Source: Streptosporangium oxazolinicum (GTDB lineage Bacteria; Actinomycetota; Actinomycetes; Streptosporangiales; Streptosporangiaceae). Taken from it: a stretch of DNA of 64,000 bases. The notes beneath the pieces were generated by a model that did no database searches, was not told the DNA's origin, and worked only from the letters and a program-made list of their open reading frames with translations. Shown here in pieces: positions 8,126-16,042 of the stretch. A program made the position numbers and the translations under genes. Where the stretch lies: the NCBI RefSeq assembly GCF_039537505.1, contig NZ_BAABAQ010000019.1:124001-188000 (forward strand). Reading direction: 5' to 3'. The stretch's first letter is position 1, and every line of letters starts with the position of its first letter.

Positions 8126-9079
8126 ATGAAGACGACGATCGTCGCCACCCCGGAATTCGAATGGCACTGGCCCTTCACGGCCGACCACCTGCTCACCCTG
8201 CTGCCCGGAGCCACCCTGGCCCGCCAGGCCACCCTGGATGGCCTCCCCGGCGACACCGAACGGCTGATCTCCCTGGGCGCGCTGCCCGCGAACGAGGACC
8301 TCGACCGTCTCCCGGCACTGGCCGAGACCTACGTCAGCTCCGGCTACCGCTCCCCCGCCGAGACCGACGAACTGCTCGCGGCGCGGGGGATCCGTCAGCT
8401 GCGGCTGCCGTCGGAGGGCTACTGGGGCCAGTCGGTCTCCGAGTTCGCCCTCGGCCTCACGATCGGCGCGCTGCGGCGCATCCCGCAGACGCACCACGAG
8501 ATCATCCAGAGCCTCGACCCGTGGAAATACTCCTACGGTCAGTACGCCGACGACCCCGACTTCACCGCGGGCACCGTGGAGGGCACCCGGGTACGGATCG
8601 TCGGCGCGGGCAACATCGCCAGCCGTTACGCCTCCTTCACCCACATGCTGGGCGCCGACGTCGCCGCCTGGGACCCGTTCGCCGCCGAGCCGTCCTTCCA
8701 CCGCTCGGGCGCGCGCCGGGTCCACCACCTGGAGAACCTGCTCGCCGACGCGGAGATCTTCGCCCCGATGGTGCCGCTGCTGCCGGGTACCGAGGGGCTG
8801 ATCACCGCCGAGCACATCCGCGCCCTGCCCAAGGGGTGCCTGGTCGTGCTGGTGACCCGGGCGGCCGTCGTCGACATGCCGGAACTGCGCCGGCGGGTGC
8901 TCGGCGACGAGCTCAGCCTGGCCGCCGACGTGTTCGACGTCGAACCGGTGCCGCTGGAGGACCCGCTGCTCGGCCGGCGCAACGTCGTGCACACCCCGCA
9001 CAACGCGGGCCGCACCCGCGAGTCCAACCTCCGTCTCGCCGAGGCGCTGGCCGCGCTGTTCCCGGAGTCAGGGCGATGA
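8126..9079 (+). CDS. D-isomer-specific 2-hydroxyacid dehydrogenase family protein
   Basis: NAD-dependent 2-hydroxyacid dehydrogenase (317 aa) expected to interconvert a 2-hydroxy and a 2-keto acid. The nucleotide-binding motif is VRIVGAGNIASRYASF. The catalytic set is visible: Arg in CLVVLVTRAAVVDMPEL, Glu in ADVFDVEPVPLEDPLL, and His in NVVHTPHNAGRT. The ATG at 8126 is chosen because GAGGA lies five bases upstream; an ATG at 8114 overlapping the previous stop (ATGA) would add four residues (MRTT). The stop overlaps the start of the next gene (ATGA). Its place in the operon suggests it acts on an acid formed from the sugar taken up. Confidence 0.88.
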   Translation: MKTTIVATPEFEWHWPFTADHLLTLLPGATLARQATLDGLPGDTERLISLGALPANEDLDRLPALAETYVSSGYRSPAETDELLAARGIRQLRLPSEGYWGQSVSEFALGLTIGALRRIPQTHHEIIQSLDPWKYSYGQYADDPDFTAGTVEGTRVRIVGAGNIASRYASFTHMLGADVAAWDPFAAEPSFHRSGARRVHHLENLLADAEIFAPMVPLLPGTEGLITAEHIRALPKGCLVVLVTRAAVVDMPELRRRVLGDELSLAADVFDVEPVPLEDPLLGRRNVVHTPHNAGRTRESNLRLAEALAALFPESGR

Positions 9080-10077
9080 TCAAGGTCGCGGTGGCGGGAC
9101 TGGGATTCGGACGGCAGTTCGTCCCGATCTACCGCGACCATCCCCTGGTGTCGTCCGTGGTGACGGCCGACCCGGCCGAGGGCTCGTCCCTGGACGACGT
9201 GCTGGCCGATCCCACCGTCGACGCGGTGCACATCGTCACCGGGCTCACCGACCGGGCCGACCACGTCGTGGCCGCCCTGGAAGCGGGCAAACACGTGGCC
9301 AGCACGGTGCCGATGGCCCTGTCCTTCGCGGACATCTCCCGCATCGTCGAGGCCAGGGAACGCTCCGGGACGACGTACATGATGATGGAGACCGCGATCT
9401 ACACGCGGGCCTTCCTGTACGCCGCGGGCCTCGCCTTCGGAAACATCAGCCACGCCCGGGGCGTGCACACCCAGGACATGACCGGCTGGCCCGGCTACTG
9501 GCGCGGCCTGCCGCCCATGCACTACGCCACCCACGCGATCGCGCCGATCCTGCACCTGCTCGACGCCCCCGCCACACAGGTCACCGCCCTGGGCGGCGGC
9601 CTGCTCGACCCGCGAAACCGGGGCGGCTACGACAACGAGTTCGCCGTCGAGTCGGCACTGGTGCGGGTGGCGGGCAGGAATACCGTCGTCGAACTGACCC
9701 GCTCGCTCTACCAGGTCGCCCGCCCCTACGCCGAGACCTTCTCCGTCTACGGCGACCGGCTCGGCTTCGAATGGGACCGCGACATGGTCCTGCACACCCT
9801 CCAGCCCCCGACGGAGGCCAGGGGCCGCCAGGTCACCACCGAACCGGTGGTCGCGCCGGACCGGCCCGACCTGTTGCCCGAGGAGATCCGCACCTACACG
9901 AGCGGCGGCCACGACGGCTCGCATCCACATCTCGTGCACGAATTCGTGTCCGCCGTCGTCGAGGGCCGCCCGCCCGCGATCGACCACACCCGGGCCGCGA
10001 ACTGGACGGCGGTCGGCATCGCCGCCCACGCCTCGGCCCAACGCGGCGGCGTGCCCGTCGCACTCCCCCACTTCTGA
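9076..10077 (+). CDS. Gfo/Idh/MocA-family NAD(P)-dependent dehydrogenase (second copy)
   Basis: Second oxidoreductase of the family (333 aa), with the Rossmann motif GLGFGRQF at residues 8-15 and the same substrate-side motifs as the first copy: YMMMETAIYTRAFLYA, MTGWPGYWRGLPPMHYATHAIAP and LPEEIRTYT. It is shorter, mainly in the loop after the Rossmann fold and near the C-terminus. Two such paralogues in one operon suggest either sequential oxidation steps or a heteromeric enzyme. It starts at the ATG overlapping the previous stop. The SBP gene follows after 21 bases. Confidence 0.92.
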   Translation: MIKVAVAGLGFGRQFVPIYRDHPLVSSVVTADPAEGSSLDDVLADPTVDAVHIVTGLTDRADHVVAALEAGKHVASTVPMALSFADISRIVEARERSGTTYMMMETAIYTRAFLYAAGLAFGNISHARGVHTQDMTGWPGYWRGLPPMHYATHAIAPILHLLDAPATQVTALGGGLLDPRNRGGYDNEFAVESALVRVAGRNTVVELTRSLYQVARPYAETFSVYGDRLGFEWDRDMVLHTLQPPTEARGRQVTTEPVVAPDRPDLLPEEIRTYTSGGHDGSHPHLVHEFVSAVVEGRPPAIDHTRAANWTAVGIAAHASAQRGGVPVALPHF

Positions 10078-10098
10078 CCGGCACCAAAGGAGCCAGAC

Positions 10099-11490
10099 AT
10101 GGTCACACGTCGCCGTACGCTCGCGGTGGTGGCCGCGCTCACCCTGCTCGGCGGTTGCGCCGCCGAGCCCCCCGCGGTCAAGAACAACACCGTCGTGCCC
10201 ACCGCCGCCGCGGAGATCGGCGGGAAGGTCACGATGTGGTACGACCTCGATTCCAACGACGAGAAGTCGGTCAAGGAATTCGAGAAGTGGTACATCGAGC
10301 CGTACAGGAAGAAGTATCCGAAGGTCACGGTCGACGCGGTCCCCAGCACCGGCGGCACCCTCGGCCAGAAGGTCAAGACCGCCCTCGCGGCCGGGCGCGG
10401 CCCCGACTTCATCGAGACCCCCGGCTCCTCCACCGCCATCCCCTACGCCGAGGCGGGCTACCTCGCCGACCTCGGCCCGCTGGCCGAGAAGGAGGGCTGG
10501 AAGGAACGCATCCTGCCCTGGGCCTACGACATGGGCGTCATCGACGGGAAGTTCCTGGCCGTCCCGCTCTACTACGAGACCCTCGTCGTCTACTACAACA
10601 AGACCCTGTTCGCCCAGAACGGCTGGAGCCCGCCGACCGACCGCGCCTCCCTGGAAAAACTCGCGGGCGAGATGCAGGCCAAGGGCATCGTGCCGTTCGT
10701 CAACGCCAACGCCACCTACCAGGGCGCCACCGACTGGCTGGTCAGCTCGTTCATGAACGGCGTGGCCGGCCCGGCCAAGATCAACCAGGCGCTCACCGGC
10801 AAACTGCCCCTCACCGACCAGTCGTTCGTCGACTCGATCCAGCTGCTGGCCGACTACTTCGGCAAGGGCTACTTCGCGGGCGGCGCCAAGCAGTACTTCT
10901 CCCTCCAGGACCCGCAGAAGTACGCCATGTTCGCCGAGGGCAAGGCCGGCATGTACATCTCCGGGAGCTGGGAGTTCGCCGCCCTGGACAAGTACTTCAA
11001 GGAGGCGGGCTCGGAGTGGGCCGAGGCGCCGCTGCCCCCGCTCGCGCCCGGCGTGCCCTCCGAGATCTACCCGCTGTCGGTCGGCGGCACCATGTCGATC
11101 AACGCGGCCTCCAAGAACCTCCCGGCCGCCGCCGCCTACCTGAGCTGGATGCTCTCGGACGTCACGACTATGTGGCAGGCCACCTCGCTGGGCCTGCGGG
11201 TGCCGCTGCCGATCACCTTCACCCAGGCCGACGTGCCCCCGGGGGTGGACCAGCGGGTCGTCGACCACTACCAGAAGATCAACGACGCCTCGGAGAAGGG
11301 CGCCGTCGGGTACACCACCTGGACCTCCTTCGGCGGCAAGGCCGAACAGTTCATCCTGGAGAACATCGACAAGGTGGTGAACGGCGACCTGTCGGCGGCC
11401 CAGTTCTGCGCCGGTCTCGACAAGGCCTTCAAGACCGACGCCGCCGCGGGCCTCATCCCGCCCGTCTACTCCACCTCCGCGACGGGCTGA
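10099..11490 (+). CDS. Extracellular solute-binding lipoprotein of a sugar ABC importer
   Basis: Family 1 (CUT1) substrate-binding protein of 463 aa. A lipoprotein signal is clear: basic MVTRRR, a hydrophobic stretch, then LLGGC, with Cys17 as the lipidated residue. The mature part opens with KVTMWYDLDSNDEKSV, and the family segments GRGPDFIETPGSSTAIPYAEAGYLADL and GKAGMYISGSWEFAALDKYFK are present. AAAGGAG lies upstream of the ATG. It is the last gene of the dehydrogenase operon and followed by a hairpin. It probably delivers substrate to the permeases at 3216-4960, which are expressed from a separate unit with the same regulatory box. Confidence 0.93.
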   Translation: MVTRRRTLAVVAALTLLGGCAAEPPAVKNNTVVPTAAAEIGGKVTMWYDLDSNDEKSVKEFEKWYIEPYRKKYPKVTVDAVPSTGGTLGQKVKTALAAGRGPDFIETPGSSTAIPYAEAGYLADLGPLAEKEGWKERILPWAYDMGVIDGKFLAVPLYYETLVVYYNKTLFAQNGWSPPTDRASLEKLAGEMQAKGIVPFVNANATYQGATDWLVSSFMNGVAGPAKINQALTGKLPLTDQSFVDSIQLLADYFGKGYFAGGAKQYFSLQDPQKYAMFAEGKAGMYISGSWEFAALDKYFKEAGSEWAEAPLPPLAPGVPSEIYPLSVGGTMSINAASKNLPAAAAYLSWMLSDVTTMWQATSLGLRVPLPITFTQADVPPGVDQRVVDHYQKINDASEKGAVGYTTWTSFGGKAEQFILENIDKVVNGDLSAAQFCAGLDKAFKTDAAAGLIPPVYSTSATG

Positions 11491-11502
11491 CCGATTTCAT
11501 CC

Positions 11503-11533
11503 GGCCGCCGGTCCCCGCCCGGGACCGGCGGCC
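11503..11533 (+). terminator. Hairpin terminator after the sugar operon
   Basis: Perfect inverted repeat GGCCGCCGGTCCC (11503-11515) and GGGACCGGCGGCC (11521-11533) around a five-base loop. It lies 12 bases after the binding-protein stop and just before the end of the convergent HxlR gene, so it may serve both directions. A short CCTTCTCT follows rather than a true U-run, which is common in high-GC actinomycetes. Confidence 0.8.
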
Positions 11534-11540
11534 CCTTCTC

Positions 11541-12035
11541 TCAGGTGACGGGGTCGGCGAGGGGGGTCGGCTCAGGTGAGCGCCAGGGCCGTATCCAGGC
11601 CTCCTCCTCGCGGCGCACGGGGTGCCCGCAGTGGTCGCAGTGCCCGCCCGCCGTGGTGGCGTGCCCGCAGGTCCGGTGAACGACCCGCATGGGTTCGGCG
11701 GGTTCCGCAGGCGCGGTGTGCTCGTGGCCCCAGGCGGCGAGGGCGTGCAGCACCGGGAGCAGGTCGGCGCCCGCGGCGGTGAGACGATACTCGTCGCGGG
11801 TGCGCCCGCCGTCGCGGTAGGGCACCCGGGTGAGCAGGCCGCGCTCGACGAGGCGGCTGAGCCGGGCGGACAGGATGTTGTCGGCGATGCCCAGATCCGA
11901 TCGGAAGTCCTCGAAACGGGTCATACCCAGCGTGGCGTTGCGCAGGATCAGCAACGTCCACCGTTCTCCCACGGCGTCAACGGCCCGGCCGATCGGGCAG
12001 GGCACAGCCCCACGCCCATTTCGGTCGGTTGCCAT
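11541..12035 (-). CDS. HxlR-family winged-helix regulator with Cys-rich tail
   Basis: Transcriptional regulator of 164 aa. The HxlR core CPIGRAVDAVGERWTLLILRNATLGMTRFEDF includes the conserved N-terminal cysteine, followed by NILSARLSRLVERGLLTRVPYRDGGRTRDEYRLT, the recognition helix and wing. The C-terminal end carries RTCGHATTAGGHCDHCGHPV, a Cys/His cluster that could bind zinc. The start at 12035 (MATDRNGRG) has GAGGGG upstream; a start at 12077 would add 14 residues. It is divergent from the DUF302 gene, which is a likely target. HxlR proteins often respond to aldehydes, quinones or thiol-active compounds; the signal here is unknown. Confidence 0.88.
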   Translation of the reverse strand: MATDRNGRGAVPCPIGRAVDAVGERWTLLILRNATLGMTRFEDFRSDLGIADNILSARLSRLVERGLLTRVPYRDGGRTRDEYRLTAAGADLLPVLHALAAWGHEHTAPAEPAEPMRVVHRTCGHATTAGGHCDHCGHPVRREEEAWIRPWRSPEPTPLADPVT

Positions 12036-12143
12036 AATTTTAACCCCTCTCACCCATAGCTGGCTTGCGATAAGCAAGTCTACTTCATACGGTCTGTCAT
12101 ATATCTAGCTATCAAACTGCACGTTAGAGACGCCGGAGAGATC
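12036..12143. promoter_or_regulatory. Divergent promoter region with short palindrome (HxlR/DUF302)
   Basis: AT-rich spacer between the HxlR gene and the DUF302 gene. CTTGC (12064-12068), five bases, then GCAAG (12074-12078) form an inverted repeat, and TAGCT occurs twice (near 12056 and 12106). These are candidate operator parts for the HxlR dimer. No clean -35/-10 pair could be fixed with confidence. Confidence 0.45.
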
Positions 12144-12698
12144 ATGACTCAGCAGACGGGCACCGGGGTCCACACCGTCACACACGAGGTGAACCGCCTG
12201 ACCATCGGCGTCTCCGCCCCGTTCCAGGAGTTCCGTGAGCGCTACGAACGCGCCGTTCCCACGATCGACACCGGACGCTTCGAACGGCTCATCAGGGACA
12301 ACGCCGACTGGGACACCGTTGTGCGGGCGACGGCCGAGAACGCGCCGCACCACTTCCTCATCTACTGGAGATTCGACGCCCCACCCCTGATGCGGCTGGC
12401 CGGCGACCCGTGGCTCTGCGTCGAGTACCTGATGGGAAACCACACGACCGCCCAGCGGATGTTCCACCGTGACCCGGCCGTCCTGCTCTACGCGCCGCTG
12501 CGTACGGCGATCTACCAGGACCCCGGGGGCACGACCTGTTTCGCCGTGGACCAGCCCAGCACCCGCTTCTCCAGCTTCGGCGATCCCGGCATCACCCAGA
12601 TCGGCCTCGAACTGGACGACAAGCTCGCCGCCCTGCTGGAATACCTCGACGCACCCGTACCCGCCGAGCTCGTCCAGGGACGGGCGCCGCATGGATGA
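12144..12698 (+). CDS. DUF302-domain protein
   Basis: Soluble 184-aa protein of the DUF302 family. The N-terminal HEVNRLTIGVSAPFQEFRERYE, the central CVEYLMGNHTTAQRMFHRDPAVLLYAPLRTAIYQD and the C-terminal STRFSSFGDPGITQIGLELDDKLAALLEYL match the usual strand-helix pattern of this domain. The function of the family is not established. GGAGAG lies six bases before the ATG. It is divergently arranged with an HxlR regulator, which suggests inducible expression by a redox or electrophile signal. It converges on the Acg-type gene ending at 12803. Confidence 0.82.
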   Translation: MTQQTGTGVHTVTHEVNRLTIGVSAPFQEFRERYERAVPTIDTGRFERLIRDNADWDTVVRATAENAPHHFLIYWRFDAPPLMRLAGDPWLCVEYLMGNHTTAQRMFHRDPAVLLYAPLRTAIYQDPGGTTCFAVDQPSTRFSSFGDPGITQIGLELDDKLAALLEYLDAPVPAELVQGRAPHG

Positions 12699-12802
12699 GG
12701 GCTTCGCCACCCTTCGTCCGGCCCGCACCGGCCGCCACCCGCAGGTCCGCGCCGTCACGGCGAAGACGCCGAATTCCGCGGATTCCCCAGCGACCAGTCC
12801 GG

Positions 12803-13783
12803 TCAGCGTTCTTCCAGCACCTCGGTGACCGGCCGCCGAACCCCACCGCTGTCATCGAAGGTGATCCCCAAACGCATGATCATCTGGGGGTACTCCTGCG
12901 AGCACAACTCCTGCCGCAAAAACTCCCGCAAATGGAACATCTCCAGCGCCTGGGTGTGGAAAGCCGCGCTGAGACCATGGGCCGAGGCACGCAACAGAAC
13001 ACGCTGCAACGCCTGACCAGCCATGATCCAATCCTGGCGAGAATCACCCTTCGTCGTCAGGACCGCCACCACACCGGTGGAAACAGAGAGAAACTGATCG
13101 GCGTCACTCCCCCAGGGGTGACCGTGGGCGTAGTCGCGCTGAGCGAAGTGCGGACGGGTCCGCCGGGGCACACGCGGATACCCCTCGGCCGGAACCCCGT
13201 CCCCGCGAGAACTCCCCGGCGGACGCGCCCAGCGAACCACCTCCAGCGACAACAACCGGTCCTGGGACTGCACATCCTGCGCGGCACAGGTGACCGCGGC
13301 GAGCACCCGGACAGCCACCTCGGAACGAACCGGCGTCAGCCGCGCCCCCTCACCACCCGCCTCCGCCACCAACACCTCAAGAAGAGGCTCCGGAACGGGC
13401 AACCGCGTGAAACCGGCCCGATGAGTACGACGACGCTCGACCTCGCCGTACAACAGCCGGGCCTCCACATCCGCCATCATCGCCACCCCCGGCCGCACCG
13501 TCGCCAGCAGGGCAGGACGGTCAGGATCGGGCAGCACCCGCACCCTCGGCTCATAACCAAGCGCACGCAACGCGAGCCGCACGTTCATCAGCGCCGCACC
13601 ACAGCTGATCAGCGACTCCCGGCCGCTGGGATCACAAAGCCGCAACCTCCTGTCACTGTCGGCGCGCAGCGCGATCTCGTCACCGTCGACACCGAAGGAC
13701 CAGGGCTGGGTGTTGTGCACCGACGGCGCCCACGTAGCGGCCCGAACCGCCCTGCGGACCACCGAGGCCATCTTCTCCGTCAT
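12803..13783 (-). CDS. Acg-type FMN-binding nitroreductase-like protein
   Basis: Member of the Acg family (326 aa), a monomer-like fused relative of nitroreductases that binds FMN and in Mycobacterium tuberculosis belongs to the dormancy regulon. The N-terminal half shows APSVHNTQPWSFGVDGDEIAL and SCGAALMNVRLALRALGYEP; the C-terminal half shows DWIMAGQALQRVLLRASAHGLSAAF and PQMIMRLGI. In known Acg proteins catalytic reductase activity is weak and FMN sequestration is discussed. The ATG at 13783 follows GAGGAGG. It lies downstream of the universal stress gene in the same direction, with GGGACTTTCG-type boxes in the 84-base gap. Confidence 0.88.
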   Translation of the reverse strand: MTEKMASVVRRAVRAATWAPSVHNTQPWSFGVDGDEIALRADSDRRLRLCDPSGRESLISCGAALMNVRLALRALGYEPRVRVLPDPDRPALLATVRPGVAMMADVEARLLYGEVERRRTHRAGFTRLPVPEPLLEVLVAEAGGEGARLTPVRSEVAVRVLAAVTCAAQDVQSQDRLLSLEVVRWARPPGSSRGDGVPAEGYPRVPRRTRPHFAQRDYAHGHPWGSDADQFLSVSTGVVAVLTTKGDSRQDWIMAGQALQRVLLRASAHGLSAAFHTQALEMFHLREFLRQELCSQEYPQMIMRLGITFDDSGGVRRPVTEVLEER

Positions 13784-13831
13784 CACGCACCTCCTCACCA
13801 CAACGATCGCGAAATGCCCCAGAACACGTCA

Positions 13832-13859
13832 GCGGCGAAAGTCCCCCACCGAAAGGACC
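13832..13859 (-). promoter_or_regulatory. Tandem DevR/DosR-like boxes upstream of the Acg-type gene
   Basis: On the minus strand GGGACTTTCGCCGC (13845 to 13832) is preceded directly by the related GGTCCTTTCGGTGG (13859 to 13846). The first shares an exact ten-base core, GGGACTTTCG, with the site at 14816-14829. The sites lie about 50-75 bases before the Acg-type start codon. The form resembles the left half and centre of the DosR/DevR consensus, and the genes downstream are typical dormancy-regulon members. Confidence 0.6.
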
Positions 13860-13867
13860 AACGCCCA

Positions 13868-14734
13868 TCACGCCTCCCCCCGGCCCCGGACCACGGCGAC
13901 AGGACAGCGGGCATGATGCAAAACCCCGTGACTGACCGAACCCAGCACCGCCGAACCGAACCTGCCCAACCCCCGAGAGCCGACGACAACCAGATCCGCG
14001 CCGGCCGAAGCCTCACAGATGACACCGACCGGATGCCCGCAAACCAGCGTCCGCTCGACCTCCACCCGCGGATACCTCTCCCGCCACGGGCTGAGCGCGT
14101 CCACACAGACCTGTTGCTCAGCGACGAGAAGATCCTCGACCAACGGCGTGTAGACAAGGGCACTCGGCCCCACGACAGGCATCTGCCAGGTGTGAATCGC
14201 CCGCAACCCGGCACCACGCCGGACGGCCTCCTCGAAGGCGTACTCCAGCGCCACCACCGAATGATCGGAGCCGTCGAACCCCACGACCACCCGGCCGCGA
14301 ATCCGCTCCGGCACACCCCTGACGACCACGACCGGCGCCTCCACATGCCCGGCCAACGCCAAGGAGACCGACCCGAGCAGCAACCCGGCGAATCCCCCCA
14401 GCCCACGACTGCCCAGCACGACCTGCTCCGCGTCCTCGGCCTCCCGCCGCAGGACCCCGATCACCCCACCTGCCTCCAGCAAGGTGTCCACCTCCAGATG
14501 CGGAGCACGCTCACGCGCCAACACGGCCGCGCGCTCCAACACCCCCTGGCCGTACTCGGTGACGGAGTCACGAAAACCCGGCGGAGTCTGAAGCGGGATG
14601 TCACCGGGCCACGGCTCACACACATGAACGATCCTCAACGCGCAACCACGCCGGACCGCGTCGTCAACGGCCCATTCGACCGCACCGTCCGCCGGGAACG
14701 AGCCGTCCACACCCACCACCACACGCGCTGCCAT
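13868..14734 (-). CDS. Tandem universal stress protein (two Usp domains)
   Basis: Cytosolic 288-aa protein made of two Usp domains. The first begins ARVVVGVDGSFPADGAVEWAVDDAVRRG and ends with VLGSRGLGGFAGLLLGSVSLALAGHVEAPVVVV; the second begins RVVVGFDGSDHSVVALEYAFEEA and ends with VVGSRGLGRFGSAVLGSVSHGVLHHARCPVAVV. Both keep the GSRGLGxxxxxxLGS nucleotide-binding signature, so both should bind ATP. The start is set at 14734, where GGGGAGG precedes the ATG. It heads a short minus-strand group with the Acg-type gene and is divergent from the HTH-flavin gene, with DevR-like boxes between them. Confidence 0.93.
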   Translation of the reverse strand: MAARVVVGVDGSFPADGAVEWAVDDAVRRGCALRIVHVCEPWPGDIPLQTPPGFRDSVTEYGQGVLERAAVLARERAPHLEVDTLLEAGGVIGVLRREAEDAEQVVLGSRGLGGFAGLLLGSVSLALAGHVEAPVVVVRGVPERIRGRVVVGFDGSDHSVVALEYAFEEAVRRGAGLRAIHTWQMPVVGPSALVYTPLVEDLLVAEQQVCVDALSPWRERYPRVEVERTLVCGHPVGVICEASAGADLVVVGSRGLGRFGSAVLGSVSHGVLHHARCPVAVVRGRGEA

Positions 14735-14794
14735 CTCAACCTCCCCGAACTCTCCCTCCTCTCCATTCGACCGGCCGACAACACTTTTCGCAGC

Positions 14795-14829
14795 GTCCCA
14801 AAGGCCCATCCACCAGGGACTTTCGACCC
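14795..14829. promoter_or_regulatory. Paired DevR/DosR-like boxes between stress protein and HTH-flavin gene
   Basis: GGGACTTTCGACCC (14816-14829, plus strand) and, on the minus strand, GGGCCTTTGGGAC (14807 to 14795). The first shares GGGACTTTCG exactly with the site before the Acg-type gene. Centres are about 21 bases apart, two helical turns, as expected for cooperative NarL-family dimers. They could serve both the leftward universal stress gene (start 14734) and the rightward gene (start 14962). Confidence 0.58.
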
Positions 14830-14961
14830 TGCCCCCTCACCCTCGCCCCGCCATAGCGTCCTCGGTGAGAAGACATCCCCGAAAGCCACCCCCACCCCGC
14901 CGCCGTACGGAGAGATCCGAGAACACTGTGGCGACACGAACCACCCCGAAAGGAGAGCCCC

Positions 14962-15636
14962 ATGGCTGAACGACTCGCCACTCCCGGCGACCTCGGCCGC
15001 CGGATCACCAGACGACGCGAAACCCTCGGCCTGAACCGGGAGGAACTGGCCAACCGCGCGGGAATCAACGCCTCCTACCTCGCCTACGTGGAGCAAAGAG
15101 CGGCCGCGCCCGCCATCGAGACCATAGAACGCCTCGCCTCCGCCCTGGACACCAGCACCGCCGAACTCCTCGGCGCGACCGTCGACCAACCACCCGGGCA
15201 GGGCCGAGCCGCCCTCCACCCCGAGCTGGAAAGCCTGGACGCGAAGGAGTGCCTGCGGCTCATCTCCCCCGGCGGGATCGGCCGCCTGGCCTTCGACGAC
15301 CTCGAAGGCCCGACGATCCTCCCGGTCAACTACGTCCTCCACGAAGGCTGCGTGATCTTCCGCACCGCCTTCGGCGGCCCATTCGACGCGAACCTGAACA
15401 CCGGCCTGAAAGGAGTCGAATTCAAGATCGCCTTCGAGATCGACCGCATCGACGACGCCAACCGCGAGGGCTGGAGCGTACTCATCCGCGGCGGCGTCCA
15501 CCACGTCTCCACCGCCGAAGAGCAGGCCGCCGTGATCGCCTTGAGCGTCCAGCCCTGGGCCGGCGGCGACCGCGAGCTCTACGTCAAGATCACACCCACC
15601 GATATCACCGGCCGCCGCATCCGGCACACCCCATAA
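14962..15636 (+). CDS. Xre-type HTH fused to pyridoxamine 5'-phosphate oxidase-like flavin domain
   Basis: 224-aa fusion protein. Residues about 10-70 form a Cro/C1-type helix-turn-helix: LGRRITRRRETLGLNREELANRAGINASYLAYVEQ. Residues about 85-220 are a split-barrel PNPOx-like domain with GGIGRLAFDDLEGPTILPVNYVLHEGCVIFRTAFGG and VEFKIAFEIDRIDDANREGWSVLIRGGVHHV, a family that binds FMN or F420. A regulator that senses a flavin or redox state is the natural inference. AAAGGAG precedes the ATG. It is divergent from the universal stress protein and belongs by context to the same stress response. Confidence 0.88.
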   Translation: MAERLATPGDLGRRITRRRETLGLNREELANRAGINASYLAYVEQRAAAPAIETIERLASALDTSTAELLGATVDQPPGQGRAALHPELESLDAKECLRLISPGGIGRLAFDDLEGPTILPVNYVLHEGCVIFRTAFGGPFDANLNTGLKGVEFKIAFEIDRIDDANREGWSVLIRGGVHHVSTAEEQAAVIALSVQPWAGGDRELYVKITPTDITGRRIRHTP

Positions 15637-15679
15637 CCCACACCGGGACGGCCACCACCGGCCTCCGGGGAGGATCACC

Positions 15680-15763
15680 ATGGTGCTTCTCGCCCACGCG
15701 CTGAGCGCCCTACCGGTAGCGGACGACGACGGCCACGTGGTGGACGTCGTCTCCGAACCACGG
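15680..15763 (+). pseudogene. CBS-domain protein remnant
   Basis: The frame starting at ATG 15680, with GGGGAGG upstream, reads LLAHALSALPVADDDGHVVDVVSE, which fits the central part of a CBS domain (the usual pattern is ...hxIsalPVVDddGrvvGvVSE...). Both flanks lack the rest of the domain: the helix before it is missing, and after VVSE the frame runs into low-complexity sequence without the expected SEADLL continuation. CBS proteins often accompany universal stress and Acg genes, so this is probably a decayed member of the same stress group. Confidence 0.55.
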
Positions 15764-16042
15764 CACCGACCCGCGAAACCGGCGCGTCACGGCTTTTTCG
15801 CATCGCGGATGCCGGGCAGCACGGAACCCTTGTTTTTAGGGGCTGCCTTTAGTCCGTTTTGTACTGTTTGTCGGTTTTTTACCTATCGGCCGCCTTTACG
15901 AAGTAGATCACAAGTGTCTTTCGAGCCGCGCCTCAGAGCGGATCATCCGCCGCAGGTGAGCGGATCGGCGTCGGCTACCCGACCAGGGACAGCCTTGTGT
16001 CCCCGTTCGCAGTGGACTTCTTCGCGTACCCGCTCAGATCGG
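15764..16042. other. Gene-free, locally AT-rich spacer
   Basis: About 280 bases between the CBS remnant and the convergent reductase gene. From about 15790 to 15930 the base composition drops well below that of the neighbourhood, with several T-runs (CTTTTTC, TTGTTTTTAGG, GGTTTTTTACC). No tRNA cloverleaf or open frame of note was seen. It may be remnant DNA from an insertion, a terminator zone for the rightward genes, or an unannotated RNA. Confidence 0.4.

Noticed and set aside
12695..15034. Long plus-strand frame across the Acg and universal stress genes
   Set aside because: The minus-strand frames contain full nitroreductase-like and Usp domains with good ribosome binding sites; the plus frame is low-complexity.
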